NCBI RefSeq assembly: GCF_963924675.1
Contig: NW_027077450.1
Coordinates: 186,001 to 250,000 of the forward strand
From: Phocoena phocoena
Lineage: Eukaryota; Chordata; Mammalia; Artiodactyla; Phocoenidae
Reading direction: 5' to 3'
DNA length: 64,000 nucleotides
The notes under the pieces are model-generated. The model searched no databases. It was not told where the DNA came from and saw only the letters and a list, made by a program, of their open reading frames with translations. Positions 10,651-22,877 of this stretch are shown piece by piece; position 1 is the stretch's first letter, and every line of letters starts with the position of its first letter. The position numbers were made by a program, and so were the translations under genes.

Positions 10651-12396
10651 TTGGCCAAAAAGTGCGTATGCGTTTTTTCCTTAATATATTTAAGGAAAAA
10701 AGCATCCGCACTTTTTGGACAAGTGCATCATTATCGACGTTCTGCCTCTTTTCCTATTCTTTAAGTGCAATTCCAGTTTAACCCTTCAATCGTTTTCCTG
10801 AATTTCTGCCCCGCTTTCAAGTCCCCTTTGCAGGCTTACTTCAATATATTTTTGGAGGATAGCTGTCATTTATAACTCTGCAGGTTTGTGAATTACAGTG
10901 CCCCTGAGCTCCTTTCTTCAACTCGCTTTCTTGTGAGCTGGGCACAAAAACGCAGGATTGCTTCAGGCACTAATCTCTTTCCAGCAGGGCACGCTGAGCC
11001 TTTGGTTAATTCCTATTCCTGGTGGGAAATGAGCATTACATTTGCCCGTGCAGACAACTACAGCTAGTCTCTCATTGGTTCTCCCTATTCCTGTTCATCT
11101 TGCACAGAAATTGCAAGCTGTGCCAAAGAGGAGGTTAAAGGCACTGACTCTCCAAGCGGGGAGAGTGTTAGTAAAGCATCTGGAATGGTGAACCCGAGGA
11201 CCAGGATACGAAAACTGAGATGCATTTTAAATCATTTCCCAATCACACGGTGGACGATACTCTGGGTTTCCCATGCATGTTTTAGCTGGAGGAAGAATCT
11301 CTTGAACCTGGAGAGTTGGGACCCATGGAATGGGTACCATGCAGTATGACTTCAAAGGGTCTGCATTTGCTCACCGAAACTCACCAATGCTATCAGCCTG
11401 AAGTGTCCAGCCTTATGTCTCAACCAGCTGTGGGTGTAGATGTGGTCAATCCCGGTTGCATCAGAGGCCCTGAGTGAATTGTTTAAGAATTGCTCTCTAT
11501 TTCACTGTCTTTGTGTTTTGTTTTTGAAATTTATTTTGATAATAGGATTTATCAGATTTTCCCTGCTGCGTTTATGTCGCTGTACACACACTTGATTCTC
11601 TTAGGGAGACATATAAATCCATGGGTTTTAAGATTCTTCCTAGTCAGGTATATTCCTAGGCGTTGAATATGTGGTGTTGAGTCCATTGCGTTGAGCAAGG
11701 AGTAGGTCTTGTCTATTACATATTTGGCTTATGGAAAGTTATCTGTGCTAATTTCAGTCTCTGGATTTATGCAGCATCCCAACGCACATTTCCCCATAAG
11801 CAAGCACTAGTTGGTTTTCAAAATTTGAGACCCTGTTCTCTTTTGTAATTCAGTTCATGTGTAGTTAAATTTACACTCCGTGTATTAGTGATATCTTATG
11901 ATGTTTCTATTTCTGTGTGATGTAGTTCACGTAGAATCACCGTACCTGCATCCACTCACTATGCCGCTACGGGCCTGATGACACAGATTTCATTGCTGAG
12001 TGATATTGCATTGCACGTACGTGCCACAACTTCTTTATCCATTTTTTGCTTTCTGGGATATTTACCTGGTACTGTAGACGAGCTTCTTGGGAACACAGCC
12101 GTCCCAAATTTTGGGGTGGATCTCTGTTTTTGATTTTAATTTCCCTAAGCAAGAGGACCATAAGTGCAATTGCCATAAGCTGTGTTCCTTTATTTCTTAC
12201 GTGTTTCAGGAAACACCATACACTTCTCCAGGGTGGCTGTTGGCAATTTACATCATCCCAATCAGCATAACAAGGCTCCCTGTTCTCCATATCCTGTCTT
12301 ACCTTTCTGGATTTTACACTTTTTTCAGATGGCCCTTTTGCCAGGGGGGCAGTGAGACTACATTGTAGTGCAGATTTCCTTTACAGTCTTGCTTGG
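10651..12396 (+). repeat. Satellite monomer 1 (edge, diverged)
   Basis: Palindrome at 10651-10722. Its centre is CCTTAATATATTTAAGG, a paired change on both arms from the usual CCTGAATATATTCAGG, so pairing is kept. The right arm has two further changes (GCATCCGC and TTGGACAA). The minus strand at 11967-12290 keeps a 107-codon L1 ORF2 remnant. Confidence 0.92.
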
Positions 12397-14143
12397 TTGG
12401 CCAAAAAGTGCATATGCGTTTTTTCCTGAATATATTCAGGAAAAAACGCATACGCCCTTTTTGGCCAAGTGCATCATTGTCCACTTTGTGCCTCTTTTCC
12501 TATGCTTTCAGGGCAATTCCAATCTACCACCTGCAATCGTTTTCCTGAAATTCTGCCCCGCTTTCAAGTCCCCTTCGCAGGCTTACTTCAATATACTTTT
12601 GGAAGATAGCTGTCATTTATAACTCTGCAGGTTTGTGAATTACAGTGCCACTGAGCTCCTTTCTTCAACTCGCTTTCTTGTGAGCTGGGCACAAAACCAC
12701 AGGATTGTTTCAGGCACTAATCTGTTACCAGCAGGGCACGCTGAGCCTTTGGTTAATTCCTCTTCCTGGTGGGAAATGAGCATTACATTTGCCCGTGCAG
12801 ACACCTACAGCTAGTCTCTCATTGGTTCTCCCTATTCCTGTTCATCTTGCACAGAAATTGCAAGCTGTGCCAAACAGGACGTTAAAGGCACTGACTCTCC
12901 AAGCGGGGAGAGTGTTAGTAAAGCATCTGGAATGGTGAACCCGAGGACCAGGATACGAAAACTGAGATGCATTTTAAATCGATTCCCAATCACTCGGTGG
13001 ACCATACTGTGGGTTTCCCATGCATGTTTTAGCTGGAGGAAGAATCCCTTGAACCTGAAGTGTTGGGACCCATGGAATAGGTACCATGCAGTATGACTTC
13101 AAAGGGTCTGCATTTGCTCACCGAAACTCACCAATGCTATCAGCCTGAAGTGTCCAGCCTTATGTCTCAACCAGCTGTGGGTGTAGATGTGGTCAATCCC
13201 GGTTGCATCACATGCCCTGAGTGAATTATTTAAGAATTGCTCTCTATTTCACTGTCTTTGTGTTTTGTTTTCGAAATTTATTTTGATAATGGGATTTATC
13301 GGATTTTCACTGCTGCGTTTCGGCCGCTGTACACACGCTTGATTCTCTTACAGAGACATATATATCCATGGGTTTTAAGATTCTTCCTAGTCAGGTATAT
13401 TCTTAGGCGTTGAATATGTGGTGTTGAGTCCATTTCGTTGAGCAAGGAGTAGGTCTTGTCTATTACATATTTGGCTTATGGAATGTTATCTGTGCTAATT
13501 TCAGTCTCTGGTTTTATGCAGCACCCCAAGGCACCTTTCCCCATAAGCAAGCACTAGTTTGTTTTCTAAATTTGAGACCCTGTTCTGTTTTGTAATTCAG
13601 TTCATGTGTAGTCAAGTTTACATTCCGTGTATTAGTGATATCTTATGATGTTTCTTTTTCTGTGTGACGTAGTTCACGTAGAATCACCGTACCTGCATCC
13701 ACTCACTATGCCGCTATGGGCCTGATGACACAGATTTCATTGCTGAGTGATACTGCATTGCACGTACGTGCCACAACTTCTTTATCCATTTTTTGCTTTC
13801 TGGGATATTTACCTGGTACTGTAGACGAGCTTCTTGGGAACACAGCCGTCCCAAACTGTGGGGTGGCTCTCTGTTTTTGATTTTAATTTCCCTAAGGAAT
13901 AGGACCATAAGTGCAATTGCCATAGGCTGTGTTGCTTTATTTCTTACATTTTTCAGGAAACACCATACACTTCTCCAGGGTGGCTGTTGGCAATTTACAT
14001 CCTGCCAATCAGCATAACAAGGCTCCCTGTTCTCCATATCCTGTCCTACCTTTCTGGATTTTACACTTTTTTCAGATGGCCCTCTTGCCCGGGGGGCAGT
14101 GAGACTTCATTGTAGTGCAGATTTCCTTTACAGGCTTGCTTGG
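12397..14143 (+). repeat. Satellite monomer 2 (edge)
   Basis: Palindrome at 12397-12468, with arms GTGCATATG and CATACGCCC that mismatch at two positions. The minus strand at 13714-14037 keeps the 107-codon ORF2 remnant. Confidence 0.94.
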
Positions 14144-15890
14144 TTGGCCAAAAAGTGCGTATGCGTTTTTTCCTGAATATATTCAGGAAAATACGCATAC
14201 GCACTTTTTGGCCAAGTGCATCATTGACGACGTTCTGCCTCTTTTCCTATGCTTTCAGGGCAATTCCAGTCTACCCCCTGCAATCGTTTTCCTGAAATTC
14301 TGCTCCGCTTTCAAGTCCCCTTCGCAGGCTTACTTCAATATATTTTTGGAGGATAGCTGTCATTTATAACTCTGCAGTTTTGTGAATTACAGTGCCCCTG
14401 AGCTCCTTTCTTCAACTCGCTTTCTTGTGAGCTGGGCAGAAAACCGCAAGATTGCTTCAGGCCCTAATTTTTTTCCAGCAGGGCACACTGATCCTTTGTT
14501 TAATTCCTCTTCCTGGTGGGCAATGAGCGTTACATTTGCCCGTGCAGACACCTACTGCTAGTCTCTCATTGGTTCTCCCTATTCCTGTTCATCTTGCACA
14601 GAAATTGCAAGCTGTGCCTAAGAGGAGGTTAAAGGCACTGACTCTCCAAGCGGGGAGAGTGTTAGTAAAGCATCTGGAATGGTGAACCCGAGGACCAGGA
14701 TACGAAAACTGAGATGCATTGTAAATCGTTTCCCAATCACACGGTGGACCATACTGTGGGTTTCCCATGCATGTTTTAGCTGGAGGAAGAATCCCTTGAA
14801 CCTGAAGTGTTGGGACCCATGGAATAGGTACCATGCAGTATGACTTCAAAGTGTCTGCATTTGCTCACCGAAACTCACCAATGCTATCATCCTGAAGTGT
14901 CCAGCCTTATGTCTCAACCAGCTCTGGGTGTAGATGTGGTCAATCCCGGTTGCATCACATGCCCTGAGTGAATTATTTAAGAATTGCTCTCTATTTCACT
15001 GTCTTTGTGTTTTGTTTTCGAAATTTATTTTGATAATAGGATTTATCGGATTTTCACTGCTGCGTTTCGGCCGCTGTACACACGCTTGATTCTCTTACGG
15101 AGACATATATATCCATGGGTTTTAAGATTCTTCCTAGTCATGTATATTCTTAGGCGTTGAATATGTGGTGTTGAGTCCATTTCGTTGAGCAAGGAGTAGG
15201 TCTTTTCTATTACATATTTGGCTTATGGAATGTTATCTGTGCTAATTTCAGTCTCTGGTTTTATGCAGCACCCCAAGGCACCTTTCCCCATAAGCAAGCA
15301 CTAGTTTGTTTTCTAAATTTGAGACCCTGTTCTGTTTTGTAATTCAGTTCATGTGTAGTCAAGTTTACATTCCGTGTATTAGTGATATCTTATGATGTTT
15401 CTTTTTCTGTGTGACGTAGTTCACGTAGAATCACCGTACCTGCATCCACTCACTATGCCGCTATGGGCCTGATGACACAGATTTCATTGCTGAGTGATAC
15501 TGCATTGTACGTACGTGCCACAAGTTCTTTATCCATTTTTTGCTTTCTGGGATATTTACCTGATACTGTAGACGAGCTTCTTGTGAACACAGCCGTCTCA
15601 AATATTGGGGTGGCTGTCTGTTTTTGATTTTAATTTCCGTAAGCTATAGGACCATAAGTGGAAGTGCCATAGGCTGTGTTGCTTTGTTTCTTTCGTGTTT
15701 CAGGAAACACCATACACTTCTCCAGGGTGGCTGCTGGCAATTTACATCCTGCCAATCAGCATAACAAGGCTCCCTGTTCTCCATATCCTGTCCTACCTTT
15801 CTGGATTTTACACTTTTTTCAGATGGCCCTTTTGCCAGGGGGGCAGTGAGACTTCATTGTAGTGCAGATTTCCTTTACAGGCTTGCTTGG
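14144..15890 (+). repeat. Satellite monomer 3 (edge)
   Basis: Palindrome at 14144-14215. It carries the GTGC/GCAC pairing instead of GGGC/GCCC, plus one A/T mismatch in the A-run (GGAAAATACGC). Confidence 0.94.
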
Positions 15891-17637
15891 TTGGCCAAAA
15901 AGGGCGTATGCGTTTTTTCCTGAATATATTCAGGAAAAAACGCATACGCCCTTTTTGGCCAAGTGCATCATTGTCGACGTTCTGCCTCTTTTCCTATGCT
16001 TTCAGGGCAATTCCAGTCTACCCCCTGCAATCGTTTTCCTGAAATTCTGCCCCGCTTTCAAGTCCCCTTCGCAGGCTTACTTCAATATATTTTTGGAGGA
16101 AAGCTGTCATTTATAACTCTGCAGGTTTGTGAATTACAGTGCCCCTGAGCTCCTTTCTTCAACTCGCTTTCTTGTGAGCTGGGCACAAAACCGCAGGATT
16201 GCTTCAGGCCCTAATCTGTTTCCAGCAGGGCACACTGAGCCTTTGTTTAATTCCTCTTCCTGGTGGGCAATGAGCGTTACATTTGCCCGTGCAGACACCT
16301 ACAGCTAGTCTCTCATTGGTTCTCCCTATTCCTGTTCATTTTGCACAGAAATTGCAAGCTGTGCCAAAGAGGAGGTTAAAGGCACTGACTCTCCAAGCGG
16401 GGAGAGTGTTAGTAAAGCATCTGGAATGGTGAACCCGAGGACCAGGATACGAAAACTGAGATGCATTTTAAATCATTTCCCAATCACATGGTGGACGATA
16501 CTCTTGGTTTCCCATGCATGTTTTAGCTGGAGGAAGAATCCCTTGAACCTGGAGAGTTGGGACCCATGGAATGGGTACCATGCAGTATGACTTCAAAGGG
16601 TCTGCATTTGCTCACCGAAACTCACCAATGCTATCAGCCTGAAGTGTCCAGCCTTATGTCTCAACCAGCTCTGGGTGTAGATGTGTTAAATCCCGGTTGC
16701 ATCACATGCCCTGAGTGAATTATTTAAGAATTGCTCTCTATTTCACTGTCTTTATGATTTTTTTTTGAAATTTATTTTGATAATGGGATTTATCGGATTT
16801 TCACTGCTGCGTTTATGCCGCTGTACACACGCTTGATTCTCTTACGGAGACATATATATCCATGGGTTTTAAGATTCTTCCTAGTCAGGTATATTCCTAG
16901 GCGTTGAATATGTGGTGTTGGGTCCATTTCGTTGAGCAAGGAGTAGGTCTTGTCTATTACATATTTGGCTTATGGAAAGTTATCTGTGCTAATTTCAGTC
17001 TCTGGTTTTATGCAGCACCCCAAGGCACCTTTCCCCATAAGCAAGCACTAGTTGGTTTTCTAAATTTGAGACCCTGTTCTGTTTTGTAATTCAGTTCATG
17101 TGTAGTCAAGTTTACATTCCGTGTATTAGTGATATCTTATGATGTTTCTTTTTCTGTGTGACGTAGTTCACGTAGAATCACCGTACCTGCATCCACTCAC
17201 TATGCCGCTACGGGCCTGATGACACAGATTTCATTGCTGAGTGATATTGCATTGTACGTACGTGCCACAACTTCTTTATCCATATTTTGCTTTCTGGGAT
17301 ATTTACCTGTTACTGTAGACGAGATTCTTGTGAACACAGCCGTCCCAAATATTGGGGTGGCTGTCTGTTTTTGATTTTAATTTCCGTAAGCTATAGGACC
17401 ATAAGTGGAAGTGCCATAGACTGTGTTGCTTTGTTTCTTATGTGTTTCAGGAAACACCATACACTTCTCCAGGCTGGCTGCTGGCAATTTACATCCTGCC
17501 AATCAGCATAACAAGGCTCCCTGTTCTCCATATCCTGTCCTACCTTTCTGGATTTTACACTTTTTTCAGATGGCCCTCTTGCCCGGGGGGCAGTGAGACT
17601 TCATTGTAGTGCAGATTTCCTTTACAGGCTTGCTTGG
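15891..17637 (+). repeat. Satellite monomer 4, type B
   Basis: Perfect 72-bp palindrome at 15891-15962. Nearly identical to the type B monomer at 19385, so together with the next monomer it looks like a dimer step at the left of the homogenised zone. Confidence 0.95.
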
Positions 17638-19384
17638 TTGGCCAAAAAGTGCGTATGCGTTTTTTCCTGAATATATTCAGGAAAAAACGCATACGCCCTT
17701 TTTGGCCAAGTGCATCATTGTCGACGTTCTGCCTCTTTTCCTATGCTTTCAGGGCAATTCCAGTCTACCCCCTGCAATCGTTTTCCTGAAATTCTGCCCC
17801 GCTTTCAAGTCCCCTTCGCAGGCTTACTTCAATATATTTTTGGAGGATAGCTGTCATTTATAACTCTGCAGGTTTGTGAATTACAGTGCCCCTGAGCTCC
17901 TTTCTTCAACTCGCTTTCTTGTGAACTGGGCACAAAACCGCAGGATTGCTTCAGGCCCTAATCTGTTTCGGGCAGGGCATGCTGAGCCTTTGGTAAATTC
18001 CTCTTCCTGGTGGGAAATGAGCGTTACATTTGCCCGTGCAGACACCTACAGCTAGTCTCTCATTGGTTCTCCCTATTCCTGTTCATCTTGCACAGAAATT
18101 GCAAGCTGTGCCAAACAGGAGGTTAAAGGCACTGACTCTCCAAGCAGGGAGACTGTTAGTAAATCATCTGGAATGGTGAACCCGAGGACCAGGATACGAA
18201 AACTGAGATGCATTTTAAATCATTTCCCCATAACACGGTGGACCATACTGTGGGTTTCACATGCATGTTTTAGCTGGAGGAAGAATCCCTTGAACCTGAA
18301 GAGTTGGGACCCATGGAATAGGTACCATACAGTATGACTTCAAAGGGTGTGCATTTGCTCACCTAAACTCACCAATGCTATCAGCCTGAAGTGTCCAGCC
18401 TTATGTCTCAACCAGCTCTGGGTGTAGATGTGGTCAATCCCGGTTGCATCACATGCCCTGAGTGAATTATTTAAGAATTGCTCTCTATTTCACTGTCTTT
18501 GTGTTTTGTTTTCGAAATTTATTTTGATAATGGGATTTATCGGATTTTCACTGCTGCCTTTCGGCCGCTGTACACACCCTTGATTCTCTTACGGAGACAT
18601 ATATATCCATGGGTTTTAAGATTCTTCCTAGTCAGGTATATTCCTAGGCGTTGAATATGTGGTGTTGGGTCCATTTCGTTGAGCAAGGAGTAGGTCTTGT
18701 CTATTACATATTGGGCTTATGGAAAGTTATCTGTGCTAATTTCAGTCTCTGGTTTTATGCAGCACCCCAAGGCACCTTTCCCCATAAGCAAGCACTAGTT
18801 GGTTTTCTAAATTTGAGACCCTTTTCTATTTTGTAATTCAGTTCATGTGTAGTCAAGTTTACATTCCGTGTATTCGTGATATCTTATGATGTTTCTTTTT
18901 CTGTGTGACGTAGTTCACGTAGAATCACCGTACCTGCATCCACTCACTATGCCGCTATGGGCCTGATGACACAGATTTCATTGCTGAGTGATATTGCATT
19001 GTACGTACGTGCCACAAGTTCTTTATCCATTTTTTGCTTTCTGGGATATTTACCTGATACTGTAGACGAGCTTCTTGTGAACACAGCCGTCTCAAATATT
19101 GGGGTGGCTGTCTGTTTTTGATTTTAATTTCCGTAAGCTATAGGACCATAAGTGGAAGTGCCATAGGCTGTGTTGCTTTGTTTCTTTCGTGTTTCAGGAA
19201 ACACCATACACTTCTCCAGGGTGGCTGCTGGCAATTTACATCCTGCCAATCAGCATAACAAGGCTCCCTGTTCTCCATATCCTGTCCTACCTTTCTGGAT
19301 TTTACACTTTTTTCAGATGGCCCTTTTGCCAGGGGGGCAGTGAGACTTCATTGTAGTGCAGATTTCCTTTACAGGCTTGCTTGG
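17638..19384 (+). repeat. Satellite monomer 5, type A'
   Basis: Palindrome at 17638-17709 with one mismatched pair (GTGC against GCCC). This is the first monomer clearly in phase with the 8,734-bp higher-order repeat; its partners are at 26372 and 35106. Confidence 0.95.
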
Positions 19385-21130
19385 TTGGCCAAAAAGGGCG
19401 TATGCGTTTTTTCCTGAATATATTCAGGAAAAAACGCATACGCCCTTTTTGGCCAAGTGCATCATTGTCGACGTTCTGCCTCTTTTCCTATGCTTTCAGG
19501 GCAATTCCAGTCTACCCCCTGCAATCGTTTTCCTGAAATTCTGCCCCGCTTTCAAGTCCCCTTCGCAGGCTTACTTCAATATATTTTTGGAGGAAAGCTG
19601 TCATTTATAACTCTGCAGGTTTGTGAATTACAGTGCCCCTGAGCTCCTTTCTTCAACTCGCTTTCTTGTGAGCTGGGCACAAAACCGCAGGATTGCTTCA
19701 GGCCCTAATCTGTTTCCAGCAGGGCACACTGAGCCTTTGTTTAATTCCTCTTCCTGGTGGGCAATGAGCGTTACATTTGCCCGTGCAGACACCTACAGCT
19801 AGTCTCTCATTGGTTCTCCCTATTCCTGTTCATTTTGCACAGAAATTGCAAGCTGTGCCAAAGAGGAGGTTAAAGGCACTGACTCTCCAAGCGGGGAGAG
19901 TGTTAGTAAAGCATCTGGAATGGTGAACCCGAGGACCAGGATACGAAAACTGAGATGCATTTTAAATCATTTCCCAATCACATGGTGGACGATACTCTTG
20001 GTTTCCCATGCATGTTTTAGCTGGAGGAAGAATCCCTTGAACCTGGAGAGTTGGGACCCATGGAATGGGTACCATGCAGTATGACTTCAAAGGGTCTGCA
20101 TTTGCTCACCGAAACTCACCAATGCTATCAGCCTGAAGTGTCCAGCCTTATGTCTCAACCAGCTCTGGGTGTAGATGTGTTAAATCCCGGTTGCATCACA
20201 TGCCCTGAGTGAATTATTTAAGAATTGCTCTCTATTTCACTGTCTTTATGATTTTTTTTTGAAATTTATTTTGATAATGGGATTTATCGGATTTTCACTG
20301 CTGCGTTTATGCCGCTGTACACACGCTTGATTCTCTTACGGAGACATATATATCCATGGGTTTTAAGATTCTTCCTAGTCAGGTATATTCCTAGGCGTTG
20401 AATATGTGGTGTTGGGTCCATTTCGTTGAGCAAGGAGTAGGTCTTGTCTATTACATATTTGGCTTATGGAAAGTTATCTGTGCTAATTTCAGTCTCTGGT
20501 TTTATGAAGCACCCCAACGCACCTTTCCCCATAAGCAAGCACTAGTTGGTTTTCTAAATTTGAGACCCTGTTCTGTTTTGTAATTCAGTTCATGTGTAGT
20601 CAAGTTTACATTCCGTGTATTAGTGATATCTTATGATGTTTCTTTTTCTGTGTGACGTAGTTCACGTAGAATCACCGTACCTGCATCCACTCACTATGCC
20701 GCTACGGGCCTGATGACACAGATTTCATTGCTGAGTGATATTGCATTGTACGTACGTGCCACAACTTCTTTATCCATATTTTGCTTTCTGGGATATTTAC
20801 CTGTTACTGTAGACGAGCTTCTTGTGAACACAGCCGTCCCAAATATTGGGGTGGCTGTCTGTTTTTGATTTTAATTTCCGTAAGCTATAGACCATAAGTG
20901 GAAGTGCCATAGACTGTGTTGCTTTGTTTCTTATGTGTTTCAGGAAACACCATACACTTCTCCAGGCTGGCTGCTGGCAATTTACATCCTGCCAATCAGC
21001 ATAACAAGGCTCCCTGTTCTCCATATCCTGTCCTACCTTTCTGGATTTTACACTTTTTTCAGATGGCCCTTTTGCCAGGGGGGCAGTGAGACTTCATTGT
21101 AGTGCAGATTTCCTTTACAGGCTTGCTTGG
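19385..21130 (+). repeat. Satellite monomer 6, type B
   Basis: Perfect palindrome at 19385-19456. Its 3' part carries a one-base deletion (CTATAGACCAT at about 20886), making it 1,746 bp. The same deletion recurs in monomer 11. Confidence 0.95.
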
Positions 21131-22877
21131 TTGGCCAAAAAGGGCGTATGCGTTTTTTCCTGAATATATTCAGGAAAAAACGCATACGCCCTTTTTGGCC
21201 AAGTGCATCATTGTCGACGTTCTGCCTCTTTTCCTATGCTTTCAGGGCAATTCCAGTCTACCCCCTGCAATCGTTTTCCTGAAATTCTGCCCCGCTTTCA
21301 AGTCCCCTTCGCAGGCTTACTTCAATATATTTTTGGAGGATAGCTGTCATTTATAACTCTGCAGGTTTGTGAATTACAGTGCCCCTGAGCTCCTTTCTTC
21401 AACTCGCTTTCTTGTGAACTGGGCACAAAACCGCAGGATTGCTTCAGGCCCTAATCTGTTTCGGGCAGGGCATGCTGAGCCTTTGGTAAATTCCTCTTCC
21501 TGGTGGGAAATGAGCGTTACATTTGCCCGTGCAGACACCTACAGCTAGTCTCTCATTGGTTCTCCCTATTCCTGTTCATCTTGCACAGAAATTGCAAGCT
21601 GTGCCAAACAGGAGGTTAAAGGCACTGACTCTCCAAGCAGGGAGACTGTTAGTAAATCATCTGGAATGGTGAACCCGAGGACCAGGATACGAAAACTGAG
21701 ATGCATTTTAAATCATTTCCCCATAACACGGTGGACCATACTGTAGGTTTCACATGCATGTTTTAGCTGGAGGAAGAATCCCTTGAACCTGAAGAGTTGG
21801 GACCCATGGAATAGGTACCATACAGTATGACTTCAAAGGGTGTGCATTTGCTCACCTAAACTCACCAATGCTATCAGCCTGAAGTGTCCAGCCTTATGTC
21901 TCAACCAGCTCTGGGTGTAGATGTGGTCAATCCCGGTTGCATCACATGCCCTGAGTGAATTATTTAAGAATTGCTCTCTATTTCACTGTCTTTGTGTTTT
22001 GTTTTCGAAATTTATTTTGATAATGGGATTTATCGGATTTTCACTGCTGCCTTTCGGCCGCTGTACACACCCTTGATTCTCTTACGGAGACATATATATC
22101 CATGGGTTTTAAGATTCTTCCTAGTCAGGTATATTCCTAGGCGTTGAATATGTGGGGTTTGGTCCATTTCGTTGAGCAAGGAGTAGGTCTTGTCTATTAC
22201 ATATTGGGCTTATGGAAAGTTATCTGTGCTAATTTCAGTCTCTGGTTTTATGCAGCACCCCAAGGCACCTTTCCCCATAAGCAAGCACTAGTTGGTTTTC
22301 TAAATTTGAGACCCTTTTCTATTTTGTAATTCAGTTCATGTGTAGTCAAGTTTACATTCCGTGTATTCGTGATATCTTATGATGTTTCTTTTTCTGTGTG
22401 ACGTAGTTCACGTAGAATCACCGTACCTGCATCCACTCACTATGCCGCTATGGGCCTGATGACACAGATTTCATTGCTGAGTGATATTGCATTGTACGTA
22501 CGTGCCACAAGTTCTTTATCCATTTTTTGCTTTCTGGGATATTTACCTGATACTGTAGACGAGCTTCTTGTGAACACAGCCGTCTCAAATATTGGGGTGG
22601 CTGTCTGTTTTTGATTTTAATTTCCGTAAGCTATAGGACCATAAGTGGAAGTGCCATAGGCTGTGTTGCTTTGTTTCTTTCGTGTTTCAGGAAACACCAT
22701 ACACTTCTCCAGGGTGGCTGCTGGCAATTTACATCCTGCCAATCAGCATAACAAGGCTCCCTGTTCTCCATATCCTGTCCTACCTTTCTGGATTTTACAC
22801 TTTTTTCATATGGCCCTTTTGCCAGGGGGGCAGTGAGACTTCATTGTAGTGCAGATTTCATTTACAGGCTTGCTTGG
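21131..22877 (+). repeat. Satellite monomer 7, type A
   Basis: Perfect palindrome at 21131-21202. Marked by GTGGGGTTTGGTCC at about 22152 in place of GTGGTGTTGGGTCC; the marker recurs in monomer 12. Confidence 0.95.

Noticed and set aside
10651..10722. The palindrome considered as a microRNA-type hairpin gene.
   Set aside because: A perfect inverted repeat with almost no loop is not a typical miRNA precursor. Small-RNA data would be needed to reconsider.
12368..12622. An 84-codon plus-strand frame recurs in about 17 monomers (12368, 14115, 15862 and so on) and could look like a conserved protein.
   Set aside because: It begins with GTG, runs straight through the palindrome and is preserved because the DNA is homogenised. 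There is no sign of codon-level constraint, and edge monomers lose or shift it.
13714..14037. A 107-codon minus-strand frame present in several monomers.
   Set aside because: It is a decayed C-terminal remnant of L1 ORF2 without the catalytic domains, not an independent gene.
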